Shown here: piece by piece, positions 1 through 6,894 of the stretch
Layout of the letters: each line of letters opens with the position of its first letter
Numbering within the stretch: the stretch's first letter is position 1
Assembly: GCA_902774155.1 (NCBI GenBank)
Contig: CACYHF010000017.1
Location: forward strand, 1 to 44,071
Length of the DNA: 44,071 nt
Direction: 5' to 3'
From: an uncultured Bacteroidia bacterium
GTDB taxonomy: Bacteria > Bacteroidota > Bacteroidia > Bacteroidales > UBA932
The notes under the pieces: generated by a model
Databases searched by the model: none
What the model was told of the DNA's origin: nothing
What the model saw: the letters and a program-made list of their open reading frames with translations, nothing else
Position numbers and translations under genes: made by a program

Positions 1-1
1 T

Positions 2-727
2 GGGGAGGATACCAATCTTACGCAAAGGTTCGCGCAGGAGAGGCCGGGGATTCCCGCCGGATGGAACTATGACTTTGTGAACGGGGACGCTCTTGTGAAC
101 GCGCTCGAGATAAAGGATGGCAGGATTGTTTCCAAGTCTGGAGCCAGTTATCGTATGCTGGTGATTGACAGCCGGATAGAGAGAATGTCCGATGCGGTTA
201 CCTCTCGCATCGAGGCAATACGGGAGGCTGGAATACCCGTATGCGACCTCCGGGAAGGCGGGAAGATGATTTCCGTTCTTGAGCAGGAAGGAATTAGGGC
301 CGATGTGTCAAATGTCCCGGATAGCGTGGCCTTTGTCCACCGTAAGCTTGGCGGCGGTGAGATTTATTGGATCGCGAATATATGCTCAAGGCCCCAAAAT
401 ATGACATTGGGCCTCCGGGATTATTGGTCCGAGGGACCGGTACGGAGAGTTTTGGAGCCCAAAGTGTGGAGGGCCGACCGTGGCACGGTTGAGGATGTTT
501 CCTATCGGATTGAGGATGGACGTATGTTGGTTGATCTCAAGCTGGAAAGGGATGATGCCGTGTTCGTCGTACTACAAGGAAAGGCGAAACACAATTCCTA
601 TGTAGCTCCCGTGAAAGCGCCTGTAACAGAAGAAATTCCGTTCTCATCAACCTGGACTGTCCACTTTGTTCCGGCCATTAATCCGGAGGAGCCCGTAGAT
701 TATACCTTTGACCGGTGCCTGGAATGA
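2..727 (+). CDS. GH106-type alpha-L-rhamnosidase, 3' part, fragment before frameshift
   Basis: The reading frame is open from the left edge, so the start and the catalytic part lie outside the window. The visible part resembles the C-terminal region of large Bacteroidota GH106-like rhamnosidases: GWNYDFVNGDALVNAL near the edge (family pattern DYxNxDxLL), a flavodoxin-like stretch with RMLVID, then FVHRKLGGGEIYWIAN and a beta-rich part ending in FVVLQGKA. It stops at 725-727 in the middle of the segment leading into the final sugar-binding domain, which continues one frame over from 708. The family predicts cleavage of terminal alpha-L-rhamnose from plant or host polysaccharide, in the periplasm. 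The break suggests an inactive gene or a consensus error. Family call good, substrate inferred. Confidence 0.75.
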   Translation, partial: GEDTNLTQRFAQERPGIPAGWNYDFVNGDALVNALEIKDGRIVSKSGASYRMLVIDSRIERMSDAVTSRIEAIREAGIPVCDLREGGKMISVLEQEGIRADVSNVPDSVAFVHRKLGGGEIYWIANICSRPQNMTLGLRDYWSEGPVRRVLEPKVWRADRGTVEDVSYRIEDGRMLVDLKLERDDAVFVVLQGKAKHNSYVAPVKAPVTEEIPFSSTWTVHFVPAINPEEPVDYTFDRCLE

Positions 728-1103
728 ATCCCGGGACCCCTTTATCCGCTTCTTCTCCGGTACCGCCACTTACCGGACATCCTTCCAGTGGAGTCCGGAC
801 CGTAGTGGTGCGGAAACCGTGCTGGATCTTGGACGGGTATGCAATATGGCACACGTGTACGTTAATGGCAAGGCCCTGGGTCTCCTGTGGAAGGAACCCT
901 ACAGGATGGACATCTCCGAGGCCCTTGTGGAAGGGGATAACACCTTGGAAATCAAAGTCACCAACTCCTGGGGCAATAGGCTCATCGGAGATTCCGCCCT
1001 TCCAATGGAGGAGCGTGCCACCAGAACGTCCTGGGAATTCTATTCTCCGGATGATCCGCTTCCCACTTCCGGCCTCCTGGGTCCGGTAAGGATTCTGAGA
1101 TAG
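708..1103 (+). CDS. GH106-type alpha-L-rhamnosidase, C-terminal galactose-binding-like domain, frameshifted remainder
   Basis: This frame continues the protein of the preceding fragment: FFSGTATYRTSF, then LDLGRVCNMAHVYVNGKALG, LLWKEPYRMDISEAL, NTLEIKVTNSWGNRLIGD and a terminal SGLLGPVRILR. That order is the typical jelly-roll carbohydrate-binding end of GH2/GH106 enzymes. The listed start is a TTG inside the overlap, so it is unlikely to be translated on its own. A direct TGACC-like repeat at the junction (around 708-716) would explain loss of a few bases; the net shift fits a deletion of 2 mod 3. Best read as one broken gene with the upstream fragment. Confidence 0.7.
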   Translation: MTGAWNESRDPFIRFFSGTATYRTSFQWSPDRSGAETVLDLGRVCNMAHVYVNGKALGLLWKEPYRMDISEALVEGDNTLEIKVTNSWGNRLIGDSALPMEERATRTSWEFYSPDDPLPTSGLLGPVRILR

Positions 1104-1109
1104 CGGCCG

Positions 1110-1273
1110 CCAGTAACTGGATATTTGTGTACAAATCTGTGTATAAATAGGTCAGTGGAAGAATCACCAATCGCGACTGGCGAATTACAAATGGCTGAGA
1201 GTAAGGAGAATATAATTCATCAGTTGCAACTGACGAAAGTAAGCCCGACTCCATTTTGGCAGTTACAACTGCC
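1110..1273. repeat. Cluster of three CAGTT/AACTG palindromes
   Basis: Non-coding stretch after the glycosidase. Three inverted repeats share the half-site CAGT(T): CCAGT-A-ACTGG at 1110-1120, TCAGTTG-CAACTGA at 1220-1233 and GGCAGTT-AC-AACTGCC at 1258-1273. They look like operator-type sites or remnants of a mobile element, but no promoter could be tied to them. No gene was found between 1104 and 1467. Confidence 0.4.
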
Positions 1274-1294
1274 TATCTCCGGGACAAAGATTCA

Positions 1295-1400
1295 TGGCAG
1301 CTAAGTAATTGAATCACAGCGAGATATAGTATAGTTCTCGTTCAAAAAACGAACGAGAACATTCAGCAAAGCGCCTCAGTATCAGTGAGTTAGTTGCCAC
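1295..1400. repeat. 106-bp structured repeat, copy A
   Basis: Element bounded by TGGCAGCTAA at 1295-1304 and TTAGTTGCCA at 1390-1399, which pair with one G-T wobble. A perfect 10-bp hairpin (GTTCTCGTTC at 1334-1343, GAACGAGAAC at 1351-1360, 7-base A-rich loop) sits 39 bases from the left end. A second copy of exactly the same length and hairpin offset is at 30377-30482. The stems differ at two base pairs, and both differences are compensated. It lies between the broken glycosidase and tRNA-Ser. No coding potential. Could be a non-autonomous mobile repeat, a folded-DNA target or an RNA. Confidence 0.7.
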
Positions 1401-1435
1401 GCTATAGGCCGAATGTTCGAATCACGAACGAAACG

Positions 1436-1463
1436 CGAAAAGCGCCTGCGAAGCAGACGCTTT
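1436..1463 (-). terminator. Terminator-like hairpin after tRNA-Ser
   Basis: On the minus strand AAAGCGTCTG (1463-1454) and CAGGCGCTTT (1448-1439) form a 10-bp stem with one T-G pair around a CTTCG loop, a few bases beyond the tRNA 3' end. The 3' arm ends in a short T run. It is placed as a tRNA terminator. Confidence 0.5.
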
Positions 1464-1467
1464 GATG

Positions 1468-1554
1468 CGGTGAGTGAGGGATTCGAACCCCCGGTACGCT
1501 CACACGTACACCTGTTTTCGAGGCAGGCTCCTTCAACCACTCGGACAACTCACC
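1468..1554 (-). tRNA. serX: tRNA-Ser(CGA)
   Basis: An 87-base cloverleaf reads on the minus strand. Acceptor arms GGTGAGT and ACTCACC pair fully, followed by a G discriminator; CCA is not encoded. The anticodon loop CTCGAAA gives CGA, so it decodes UCG serine codons. A long variable arm and the T-arm GGTTCGAATCC mark a class II serine tRNA. The last base pair of the anticodon stem is C-A, otherwise the stem is intact. It has its own promoter at 1567-1597. The symbol is a placeholder; the isoacceptor call rests on the anticodon. Confidence 0.9.
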
Positions 1555-1566
1555 GTTTGGGGGTTG

Positions 1567-1597
1567 CAAAGATACGAATAATTTCGGACTTTGCAAC
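1567..1597 (-). promoter_or_regulatory. Bacteroidota promoter for tRNA-Ser
   Basis: On the minus strand GTTG (1597-1594), 19 bases, TATCTTTG (1574-1567). This matches the TTTG/TAnnTTTG signature with one mismatch in the distal box. The predicted start lies about 6 bases before the tRNA 5' end. Confidence 0.65.
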
Positions 1598-1605
1598 TTT
1601 ACGGT

Positions 1606-1791
1606 CTATTTGAACCACTCTACCAGGTGATCCTTGGCATAGAGGAAGTAAACGGCCACGCCAATCCAGCTGGTAAGGAGGACCAGGACGGCCGAGATGA
1701 GTTTTCCAACGGGAGAGATGGGTTTCTTGAAGATGTCAAGAACGGCCAGGACGGCCAGGACGATGCCAACAATGTAAATGAGTGTAGCCAT
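1606..1791 (-). CDS. Small two-helix membrane protein, PLDc_N-like
   Basis: A 61-residue protein with two hydrophobic helices (about residues 3-18 and 32-50) separated by a short basic loop DIFKKPISPVGK. It resembles the small proteins carrying the phospholipase-D nuclease N-terminal (PLDc_N) membrane domain, which occur widely in Bacteroidota with no known role. The ATG at 1791 has a near-perfect promoter upstream (1811-1841), which supports a real gene. It lies alone between tRNA-Ser and the dipeptide epimerase. Function unknown; likely an inner-membrane protein. Confidence 0.65.
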   Translation of the reverse strand: MATLIYIVGIVLAVLAVLDIFKKPISPVGKLISAVLVLLTSWIGVAVYFLYAKDHLVEWFK

Positions 1792-1810
1792 TGCAAATAG
1801 TATTATAATT

Positions 1811-1841
1811 CAAAATTATACAATTCTGCTTAATTAACAAA
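1811..1841 (-). promoter_or_regulatory. Bacteroidota promoter for the small membrane protein
   Basis: Minus strand: TTTG (1841-1838), exactly 19 bases, TAATTTTG (1818-1811). Both boxes match the consensus fully, and the start would fall about 15-20 bases upstream of the ATG at 1791. Confidence 0.75.
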
Positions 1842-1852
1842 AACAACGCTTA

Positions 1853-2989
1853 TTATTGCAGCGGAACAAGGCCGATTCCCGGCCGGTCAGGAAGCGTGAG
1901 GCGGCCGTCCACCACCTGCACGCCCTGGAATCGGTCGTTGGAGATGAGGAGGTTGCCGTCCAGGTCGGCGAAATCTACGGCGGGGGAGAGTTGGGCCGCG
2001 GCCGATACGGCACAGGAGGTCTCCGTCATGCAGCCCACCATCACCCTCATTCCCAGGGCGCGGGTGAGGGTAACCATCTTCCAGGCCTCCCGCATTCCGG
2101 TGCACTTCATCAGTTTGATGTTGATGCCGGAGAAGGCGCCCGCCAGGGCGGGGATGTCCCGCAGGCGCTGCACGCTTTCATCGGCGAAGATGGGGAGGGG
2201 ACTGCGCTCGGTGAGCCAGGCGGTGTCGTCCAGGCGATCCACAGGAAGGGGCTGTTCCACCATCACCACGCCATGTTCGGCCAGCCAGTGAATCTCGTCC
2301 AGGGCCTTGGAACGGTCTTTCCAGCCTTGGTTGGCATCTACGGCCAGCGGAACATCGGTGACGCTGCGGATGGTCTCAATCATCTCCACATCGCTGTCCA
2401 GGCCCACTTTCACCTTCAGGATATTGAAGCGCCCGGCCGCTTCCAGCGTTTTCTCCCGCACTACTTCCGGCGTATCGATGCCGATGGTATAAGTGGTGGA
2501 GGGCGCCTTGGCAGGGTCCAGGCCCCAGATACGGTACCAGGGTTGGCCGATGAGTTTGCCCACTAAGTCGTGCAGGGCGATGTCCACGGCCGCCTTGGCA
2601 GCGGAATCGCCGGGCGACAGGCTGTCTACATAGGCCAGTATGTCTTCCAGTTGGAAAGGATCCGGGAACTGCGAGAGGTCCACCCGCTCCAGAAACGCGG
2701 TGACGGAAGCCACCGACTGCCCCAGATAAGGCGGCATGGAGGCTTCTCCGTAGCCGATAATCCCCTCATATTCAATTTCCACCTGCACATCCGGCGTGGT
2801 TTTCCGGCTATAAGATGCTACGGTGAAGGTATGCGTCAGTTCCAGCTCATAGGGGAAAAAGCGCAGCTGCATGCGGCCGCTGCCGCATTTACCCACGTGG
2901 AAACGCTGCGGCCCGCCGGTGCAGCCCAGCAGGGCCGATCCCGCCAGGGCCAGCGAGGTGGTTTTCAGAAAGTCGCGTCTATTCTGCAT
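1853..2989 (-). CDS. L-Ala-D/L-Glu dipeptide epimerase, enolase superfamily, exported
   Basis: A 378-residue enolase-superfamily enzyme that interconverts L-Ala-D-Glu and L-Ala-L-Glu, a step in reuse of murein peptides. Visible active-site features in order: KVKVG (base on one face), VDANQGW, MVEQPLP and FADES (metal ligands), and NIKLMK (second Lys). The start at 2989 gives MQNRRDFLKTTSLALAGSAL then LGC, a twin-arginine-like signal merging into a lipobox, so the enzyme is probably an exported lipoprotein, which is unusual for this normally cytoplasmic activity. An ATG at 3109 would add 40 unlikely residues inside the next gene. It overlaps the NlpC/P60 gene by 11 bases, so the two form an operon in which the hydrolase releases the dipeptide and this enzyme isomerises it. 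Confidence 0.85.
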   Translation of the reverse strand: MQNRRDFLKTTSLALAGSALLGCTGGPQRFHVGKCGSGRMQLRFFPYELELTHTFTVASYSRKTTPDVQVEIEYEGIIGYGEASMPPYLGQSVASVTAFLERVDLSQFPDPFQLEDILAYVDSLSPGDSAAKAAVDIALHDLVGKLIGQPWYRIWGLDPAKAPSTTYTIGIDTPEVVREKTLEAAGRFNILKVKVGLDSDVEMIETIRSVTDVPLAVDANQGWKDRSKALDEIHWLAEHGVVMVEQPLPVDRLDDTAWLTERSPLPIFADESVQRLRDIPALAGAFSGINIKLMKCTGMREAWKMVTLTRALGMRVMVGCMTETSCAVSAAAQLSPAVDFADLDGNLLISNDRFQGVQVVDGRLTLPDRPGIGLVPLQ

Positions 2990-3929
2990 AGAAAGGATTG
3001 GTAAGGGTGGTGGTGAGGTCCGGATCCTGGTTAACGTAGGGGAGGACGCGTCCGCCGAAGAGATAGCGGCCGGTGTTGAAGGCATCGTACAAAGGGTCTT
3101 TAGCGTCAAAACTGCCGATTTTCACCAGTCCCAGCGAGTGGATGAAGCGGCTTTCCCCCAGATAGAACCCCACGTGCCCCACAGCGGGCTGTCCGTTCTC
3201 TTTCCATCGGCCGAAGAACACCAGGTCCCCAGGTTCCAGTTTCTCCCTGTCCGTAATGCGTTCTCCTTCCCGCGACTGCGGCCCGGCGTCCCGCGGGATG
3301 ATGATGTCGTGCATGAACAGCACTGTGCGCACGAAGCCGCTGCAGTCCATGCCCTTGGGCGACATGCCGGCCCAGATGTAAGGGAAGCCCAGCATGCTCT
3401 TGGCCGTTTTCAGAATGGCTTGGGGGCTATTGTCCAGCCTCTTGCGCCAGGCGCTTTCCTCCTGCGCGTCTTTCTTGGAGATGAACCCCACGCGACCGTC
3501 CGGGAAGCCCACTTTCCAGAAGCGTCCGCTGCTGCCCAGCTGCTTCAGCCGGTCTCCCGCCACGGCGTCCGAAAGCGTTTCGCTGCAGGCCGATGCCTTC
3601 TGGTAAATAAGGGTGTTCAATGCCGTCACCACTACCTTGGGGGCGGCGTTCCAGGCGTGGTATTCCTCCTGCGAGAGGAGGGTGACGGCCGCATAGTGCA
3701 CCCAGCCGGTGTAGCCGTCGGGCGTCTGGACCTGCGGCCAGGGATTGCCGTTGTCGCTGATGCCCAGGACGTGCACGGGCGTGCCCAGAAGGGCCTGCGA
3801 CACCATTTCCGCCGTGAAATTCGGGGTGCTCCGCATGTTGCAGACGGAGATATTGACCACACCCCATTGCTGGGAAAAGGCAGAGAGGCTCAGCAGAAGC
3901 CCGACAGCCACCAATAACAGTTTTTTCAT
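2979..3929 (-). CDS. NlpC/P60 murein endopeptidase with SH3-like domains (YkfC-like)
   Basis: A 316-residue secreted protein: signal peptide (residues 1-20, ending AFSQ), two bacterial SH3-like segments (about 25-90 and 98-155) and a C-terminal NlpC/P60 domain. The catalytic triad is visible as Cys196 in GMDCSGF, His252 in VGHVGFYL and His264 in FIHSLG. Homologues with this layout in Bacteroides cleave gamma-D-Glu-diamino-acid bonds in free murein tripeptides to yield L-Ala-D-Glu. The pairing with the dipeptide epimerase downstream supports the same role. The ATG at 3929 was chosen because the signal peptide begins there; longer versions run into rpiB on the other strand. A promoter box lies only 6 bases upstream, so the message may be leaderless. 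Confidence 0.88.
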   Translation of the reverse strand: MKKLLLVAVGLLLSLSAFSQQWGVVNISVCNMRSTPNFTAEMVSQALLGTPVHVLGISDNGNPWPQVQTPDGYTGWVHYAAVTLLSQEEYHAWNAAPKVVVTALNTLIYQKASACSETLSDAVAGDRLKQLGSSGRFWKVGFPDGRVGFISKKDAQEESAWRKRLDNSPQAILKTAKSMLGFPYIWAGMSPKGMDCSGFVRTVLFMHDIIIPRDAGPQSREGERITDREKLEPGDLVFFGRWKENGQPAVGHVGFYLGESRFIHSLGLVKIGSFDAKDPLYDAFNTGRYLFGGRVLPYVNQDPDLTTTLTNPFYAE

Positions 3930-3934
3930 AACTT

Positions 3935-3966
3935 CAAAGTTATTCAGAAATCGGCACTTTTGCAAA
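3935..3966 (-). promoter_or_regulatory. Promoter of the NlpC/P60-epimerase operon (left half of a bidirectional promoter)
   Basis: Minus strand: TTTG (3966-3963), 20 bases, TAACTTTG (3942-3935). Both boxes are perfect. The expected transcription start falls on or next to the A of the ATG at 3929. Its distal box abuts the distal box of the rpiB promoter, together forming TTTGCAAA. Confidence 0.7.
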
Positions 3967-3990
3967 TGCGGCGTTTTATTCCTAATATTG
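3959..3990 (+). promoter_or_regulatory. Promoter of rpiB-truB (right half of a bidirectional promoter)
   Basis: TTTG (3959-3962), 20 bases, TAATATTG (3983-3990; one mismatch to TAnnTTTG). The predicted start is about 15 bases before the rpiB ATG at 4014. The same two boxes and spacing recur upstream of the lipoprotein gene at 39016-39047. Confidence 0.6.
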
Positions 3991-4013
3991 CAAGAATTTT
4001 TGTACGAAATCCT

Positions 4014-4448
4014 ATGTTTAAGATTGGCATCTGCAACGACCACGCCGGCGTTGTGTATAAGTTCAAACTGATGAAAATGCTGCAAAAGCGCGGCGTCCAG
4101 GTGGTGAATTACGGGACGGATACGCCCCAGAGCGTAGATTATCCGGACTATGCCCATAGGCTGGCCAACGCCGTGGAAAGCGGCGAGGTGGATTTGGGCA
4201 TCGCCCTCTGCGGCACCGGCAATGGCATGGCCATCACCCTGAACAAGCATCAGGGCATCCGCGCCGGTCTGGCATGGGATACGCCCATCGGCATGCTGGT
4301 GGCCCAGCACAACAACGCCAATGTACTGGTGCTCCCTGCCCGCTTCATCAGCTATCCCAAAGCTTCCGCCATCGTCCGCAAATGGCTGGACACCCCCTTC
4401 GAGGGCGGCCGTCACCAGAAGCGCATCGACAAAATGCCCTGCCGATGA
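4014..4448 (+). CDS. rpiB: Ribose-5-phosphate isomerase B (RpiB/LacAB family)
   Basis: A 144-residue sugar-phosphate isomerase of the RpiB/LacA/LacB family, which interconverts ribose-5-phosphate and ribulose-5-phosphate. Family marks: ICNDHAG at the N-terminus, YGTDTPQSVDYPDYA, the catalytic-Cys loop ALCGTGNGMA, NKHQGIRAG and HNNANVLVLPARF. The ATG at 4014 was preferred to one at 3960 because MFKIGICNDHAG is where homologues begin and the promoter lies between the two. The stop overlaps the truB start (ATGA at 4445-4448), so the genes are translationally coupled. Producing ribose-5-phosphate would also feed the purine genes nearby, an inference only. Confidence 0.9.
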   Translation: MFKIGICNDHAGVVYKFKLMKMLQKRGVQVVNYGTDTPQSVDYPDYAHRLANAVESGEVDLGIALCGTGNGMAITLNKHQGIRAGLAWDTPIGMLVAQHNNANVLVLPARFISYPKASAIVRKWLDTPFEGGRHQKRIDKMPCR

Positions 4449-5326
4449 GTTTCCTTGTGCCCCGCTGCGGCCAGGTGCTCTCCCGCGACATCGCCGATTA
4501 TCCGGAAGGCATCGTCCTTCCGGTGGACAAGCCGTATCGCTGGACATCGGCCGATGTCATCCGTAAACTCAAGTACGCCGCTATCCGGCACTTCGGCAAG
4601 AAGAACCTGAAGGTGGGGCACGCTGGCACGTTGGATCCGCTGGCCACGGGGGTGCTGTTGGTATGCATCGGCAACGCCTGCAAACAGGCCCAACAGCTGC
4701 AGGACCACGACAAAGAATACATCGCGCGCATCCGCTTTGGCGCCACCACCCCGTCCTACGATTTGGAAAAGGAGGTGGACCGTCAATTCCCCTATAATCA
4801 TATAACGGCCGATACAGTCCGCGCCGCCCTCCCTGCCTTCCTGGGGGAACAGGAGCAGGTGGCGCCGCTATTCAGTGCCAAAAGCGTAGACGGCGTCCGC
4901 GCCTATGAACTGGCCCGGAAACTATATCGCAGCGGCCAGACCGAAGCCATCGATGCCGCCGCCCTGGAAACTCTCCAGCGGAACAAAATCCGCATCAGCG
5001 AGTTGGAACTGCTGGAGTTTGTTCCGGCAGGGGTCGGCAAAGCCGACGATTTCCGGGAGAATACCCCCTCCTCCGCGTCGTCCCGTATCCATGTGGCAGA
5101 TACATCGGCCCTGGGGCTGCCGGAGGCGGTGATCCGGATTGCCTGTTCCAAGGGTACTTACATCCGGGCCTTTGCACGGGATCTGGGTGAGGCCCTGGAC
5201 AGCGGAGCGCATCTGAGCGGCCTTATCCGCTCCCGCAGCGGGGATTTCTCCGTGGGCGATACCCTCTCTGTTCCCGAAGCCCTGGCCCTTTTCCCTGTTT
5301 CCCGGCCCGCTCCTTCCGGCGTCTAG
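4445..5326 (+). CDS. truB: tRNA pseudouridine(55) synthase TruB
   Basis: A 293-residue TruB. It isomerises U55 in the T-loop of tRNAs. The catalytic aspartate is in GHAGTLDPLATGVL; other family marks are the N-terminal PVDKPYRWTS, the DKEYIARIRFG strand, SAKSVDGVRAYELAR and the late CSKGTYIRAFARDLG. About 30 residues (VGKADDFRENTPSSASSRIH and onward, near 5035-5110) are inserted before the CSKGTYIR strand relative to compact homologues. The start is the ATG overlapping the rpiB stop. No recognisable terminator follows; the 180 bases up to rpsO hold the rpsO promoter and a perfect 12-bp palindrome. Confidence 0.92.
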   Translation: MSFLVPRCGQVLSRDIADYPEGIVLPVDKPYRWTSADVIRKLKYAAIRHFGKKNLKVGHAGTLDPLATGVLLVCIGNACKQAQQLQDHDKEYIARIRFGATTPSYDLEKEVDRQFPYNHITADTVRAALPAFLGEQEQVAPLFSAKSVDGVRAYELARKLYRSGQTEAIDAAALETLQRNKIRISELELLEFVPAGVGKADDFRENTPSSASSRIHVADTSALGLPEAVIRIACSKGTYIRAFARDLGEALDSGAHLSGLIRSRSGDFSVGDTLSVPEALALFPVSRPAPSGV

Positions 5327-5372
5327 GAGGTGCGGGATTCGGCCGATTTGTAACCGGTTCATAAAAGCCTGG

Positions 5373-5384
5373 CGCAAGCTTGCG
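5373..5384. repeat. 12-bp perfect palindrome after truB
   Basis: CGCAAGCTTGCG is a perfect palindrome in the truB-rpsO gap. There is no T-run beside it, so it is not a good intrinsic terminator. Role unknown. Confidence 0.35.
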
Positions 5385-5437
5385 TAGAGAAGAAGGGCTG
5401 GGATGCGGTGGGAACGGCGTGTATTGAACAGAAAAGA

Positions 5438-5469
5438 TTTGGTTAATCCAAATAAAATGCGTACATTTG
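5438..5469 (+). promoter_or_regulatory. Promoter of rpsO
   Basis: TTTG (5438-5441), 20 bases, TACATTTG (5462-5469), a full match to the Bacteroidota signature. The predicted start gives a leader of about 30 bases before the ATG at 5507. Confidence 0.75.
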
Positions 5470-5506
5470 CAGGCTAAAATTTTAACAATTAAAAACTCAT
5501 TGCATC

Positions 5507-5758
5507 ATGGCAGAATATTTACAGCCTGAGAAAAAGCAAGAGATTTTCGCGAAGTACGGGAAGTCCAATAAGGACACCGGCTCTCCTGACCGTATCGCTC
5601 ACCTTACGGAGCATGTGAAGAAGAACAAGAAAGACGTTGCAACGCGTCGTAGCCTTCTTCGCCTTGTGAGTAAGCGTCGTCAGCTTCTGAACTACCTTCA
5701 GAAGATCGATATCGAGAGATACAGGGCTATCGTGAAGGAGCTGGGTCTCCGCCGATAA
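5507..5758 (+). CDS. rpsO: 30S ribosomal protein S15, internally shortened
   Basis: An 83-residue S15, which binds the central domain of 16S rRNA early in small-subunit assembly. The N-terminus, [22 protein letters not shown] and the C-terminal [12 protein letters not shown] all fit. Most S15 proteins are 88-89 residues and read TGS-x-E-x-Q-I/V-A-L-x-T-x-R-I after the first turn; here it reads [10 protein letters not shown], so about eight residues (24 bases) of helix 1, including the conserved Gln that contacts rRNA, are missing without a frameshift. A strong promoter precedes it and a terminator follows, then pnp: the common rpsO-pnp order. Identity is certain; whether the gap is real is not. 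Confidence 0.93.
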   Translation: MAEYLQPEKKQEIFAKYGKSNKDTGSPDRIAHLTEHVKKNKKDVATRRSLLRLVSKRRQLLNYLQKIDIERYRAIVKELGLRR

Positions 5759-5779
5759 TCCACAGGATAGGAAACAAAC

Positions 5780-5816
5780 GGGGGTTGGGATGCAAGGACA
5801 TCCTGCCCCCTTTTTT
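5780..5816 (+). terminator. Intrinsic terminator between rpsO and pnp
   Basis: GGGGG (5780-5784) and GGATG (5788-5792) pair with CATCC (5799-5803) and CCCCC (5806-5810) around a six-base loop, followed directly by six Ts. It probably ends most rpsO transcripts, leaving readthrough into pnp. Confidence 0.75.
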
Positions 5817-5871
5817 CGAAAAAAAACAGTCCCACAGGGGGACAGACGAAATAGACGTAATAATAGAAGAA

Positions 5872-6894
5872 ATGAACATTATCAAAAAGACCATCGAACT
5901 GCCCGACGGACGGGTAATCGAGATCGAAACCGGGAAATTGGCCAAACAGGCTGCCGGTTCTGCCGTTGTGAAAATGGGTGGCACCATGCTGTTGGCCACC
6001 GTCACCTGCGCCACGGAGGTGAAAGAGGGTACGGACTTTATGCCCCTCACCGTGGATTATCGTGAAAAATACTATGCTGCCGGCCGTTTCCCCGGCGGTT
6101 TCCTCAAGCGCGAGAGCCGTCCCAGTGACTACGAAGTGCTCATCGCCCGCCTGGTGGACCGTCCCATCCGTCCCCTGTGGCCCAGTGACTTCCACCTGGA
6201 AGTGTTTGTGAACGTGATGCTCATCAGCGCCGAAAAAGACATCCAGCCGGATGCCCTGGCCGGTCTGGCTGCATCGGCCGCCCTGGCCAGCAGCGACCTC
6301 CCCTTCGGCGGTCCTGTGAGCGAGGTTCGCGTAGCCCGCATCGACGGTCAGTTCGTGATCAACCCCGGCTTCGAGGACAACAAGCGGGCCGATCTGGACC
6401 TGATGGTGGCCGCTACCGAGGAGAACATCATGATGGTGGAAGGCGAAATGAACGAGGTATCCGAGCATGACATGCTGGAGGCCATCAAGTTCGCCCACGA
6501 AGAAATCAAGAAGCATTGCCGCGTGCAGAAGGAACTCATGCATGAGCTGGGCACCGATGCCCAGAAGCGTGACTACCCGCACGACGAAGAGGACGAGGCC
6601 CTGAAGACCGCCGTACACGAGGCTTGCTATAACAAGTGCTATGAGCTGGCCAAGAGCGCCAAGCCCAAGCACGAGCGCGAAGACGGCTTCAACGCCATCC
6701 GCGACGAATTCAAGGCCCAGTTCAGCGAGGAAGACCTGGAGCTGTGCGCAACCTCGTCCTGGACGAGGGCAAGCGCCTGGACGGCCGTGCCACCAACGAG
6801 GTACGCCCCATCTGGTGCGAGGTGGATTACCTGCCCTGCGCCCACGGATCGGCCATCTTCACCCGCGGTGAAACCCAGTCCCTGGCCTCTGTGA
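5872..6894 (+). CDS. pnp: Polynucleotide phosphorylase, N-terminal half (first RNase PH and helical domain), frameshifted
   Basis: N-terminal part of PNPase, the phosphorolytic 3'-5' exoribonuclease of mRNA decay. The frame gives a normal first RNase PH domain ([28 protein letters not shown]) and the helical domain up to [13 protein letters not shown], about residue 291; the next 50 residues are out-of-frame translation. The second half continues in another frame from 6744. Comparison with the family shows that about 17-18 residues (roughly 52 bases) of the linker helix between FSEEDLE and the second PH domain are missing, which creates the shift. The ATG at 5872 is the family start; an ATG-free extension upstream runs through the terminator. 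No clear separate promoter was found. Confidence 0.85.
   Translation: MNIIKKTIELPDGRVIEIETGKLAKQAAGSAVVKMGGTMLLATVTCATEVKEGTDFMPLTVDYREKYYAAGRFPGGFLKRESRPSDYEVLIARLVDRPIRPLWPSDFHLEVFVNVMLISAEKDIQPDALAGLAASAALASSDLPFGGPVSEVRVARIDGQFVINPGFEDNKRADLDLMVAATEENIMMVEGEMNEVSEHDMLEAIKFAHEEIKKHCRVQKELMHELGTDAQKRDYPHDEEDEALKTAVHEACYNKCYELAKSAKPKHEREDGFNAIRDEFKAQFSEEDLELCATSSWTRASAWTAVPPTRYAPSGARWITCPAPTDRPSSPAVKPSPWPL

Noticed and set aside
982-1254. 90-codon frame on the minus strand
   Set aside because: It overlaps the coding end of the glycosidase and non-coding palindromes and has no family features.
1334-1360. Hairpin in repeat copy A as an ordinary terminator
   Set aside because: No T-run follows on either strand, and the hairpin occurs at the same offset in a second 106-bp element, so it is part of a larger unit.
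1402-1596. 64-codon frame on the minus strand
   Set aside because: It is the familiar false translation of a class II serine tRNA (LSEWLKEPASKTG).
4274-4444. Upstream extension of truB
   Set aside because: It would overlap rpiB in another frame; TruB homology begins after the ATG at 4445, which overlaps the rpiB stop.
6735-6760. Programmed ribosomal frameshift in pnp (and likewise in infB near 10620)
   Set aside because: No slippery heptamer or following pseudoknot, and conserved residues are missing at the junction, which a frameshift cannot restore.
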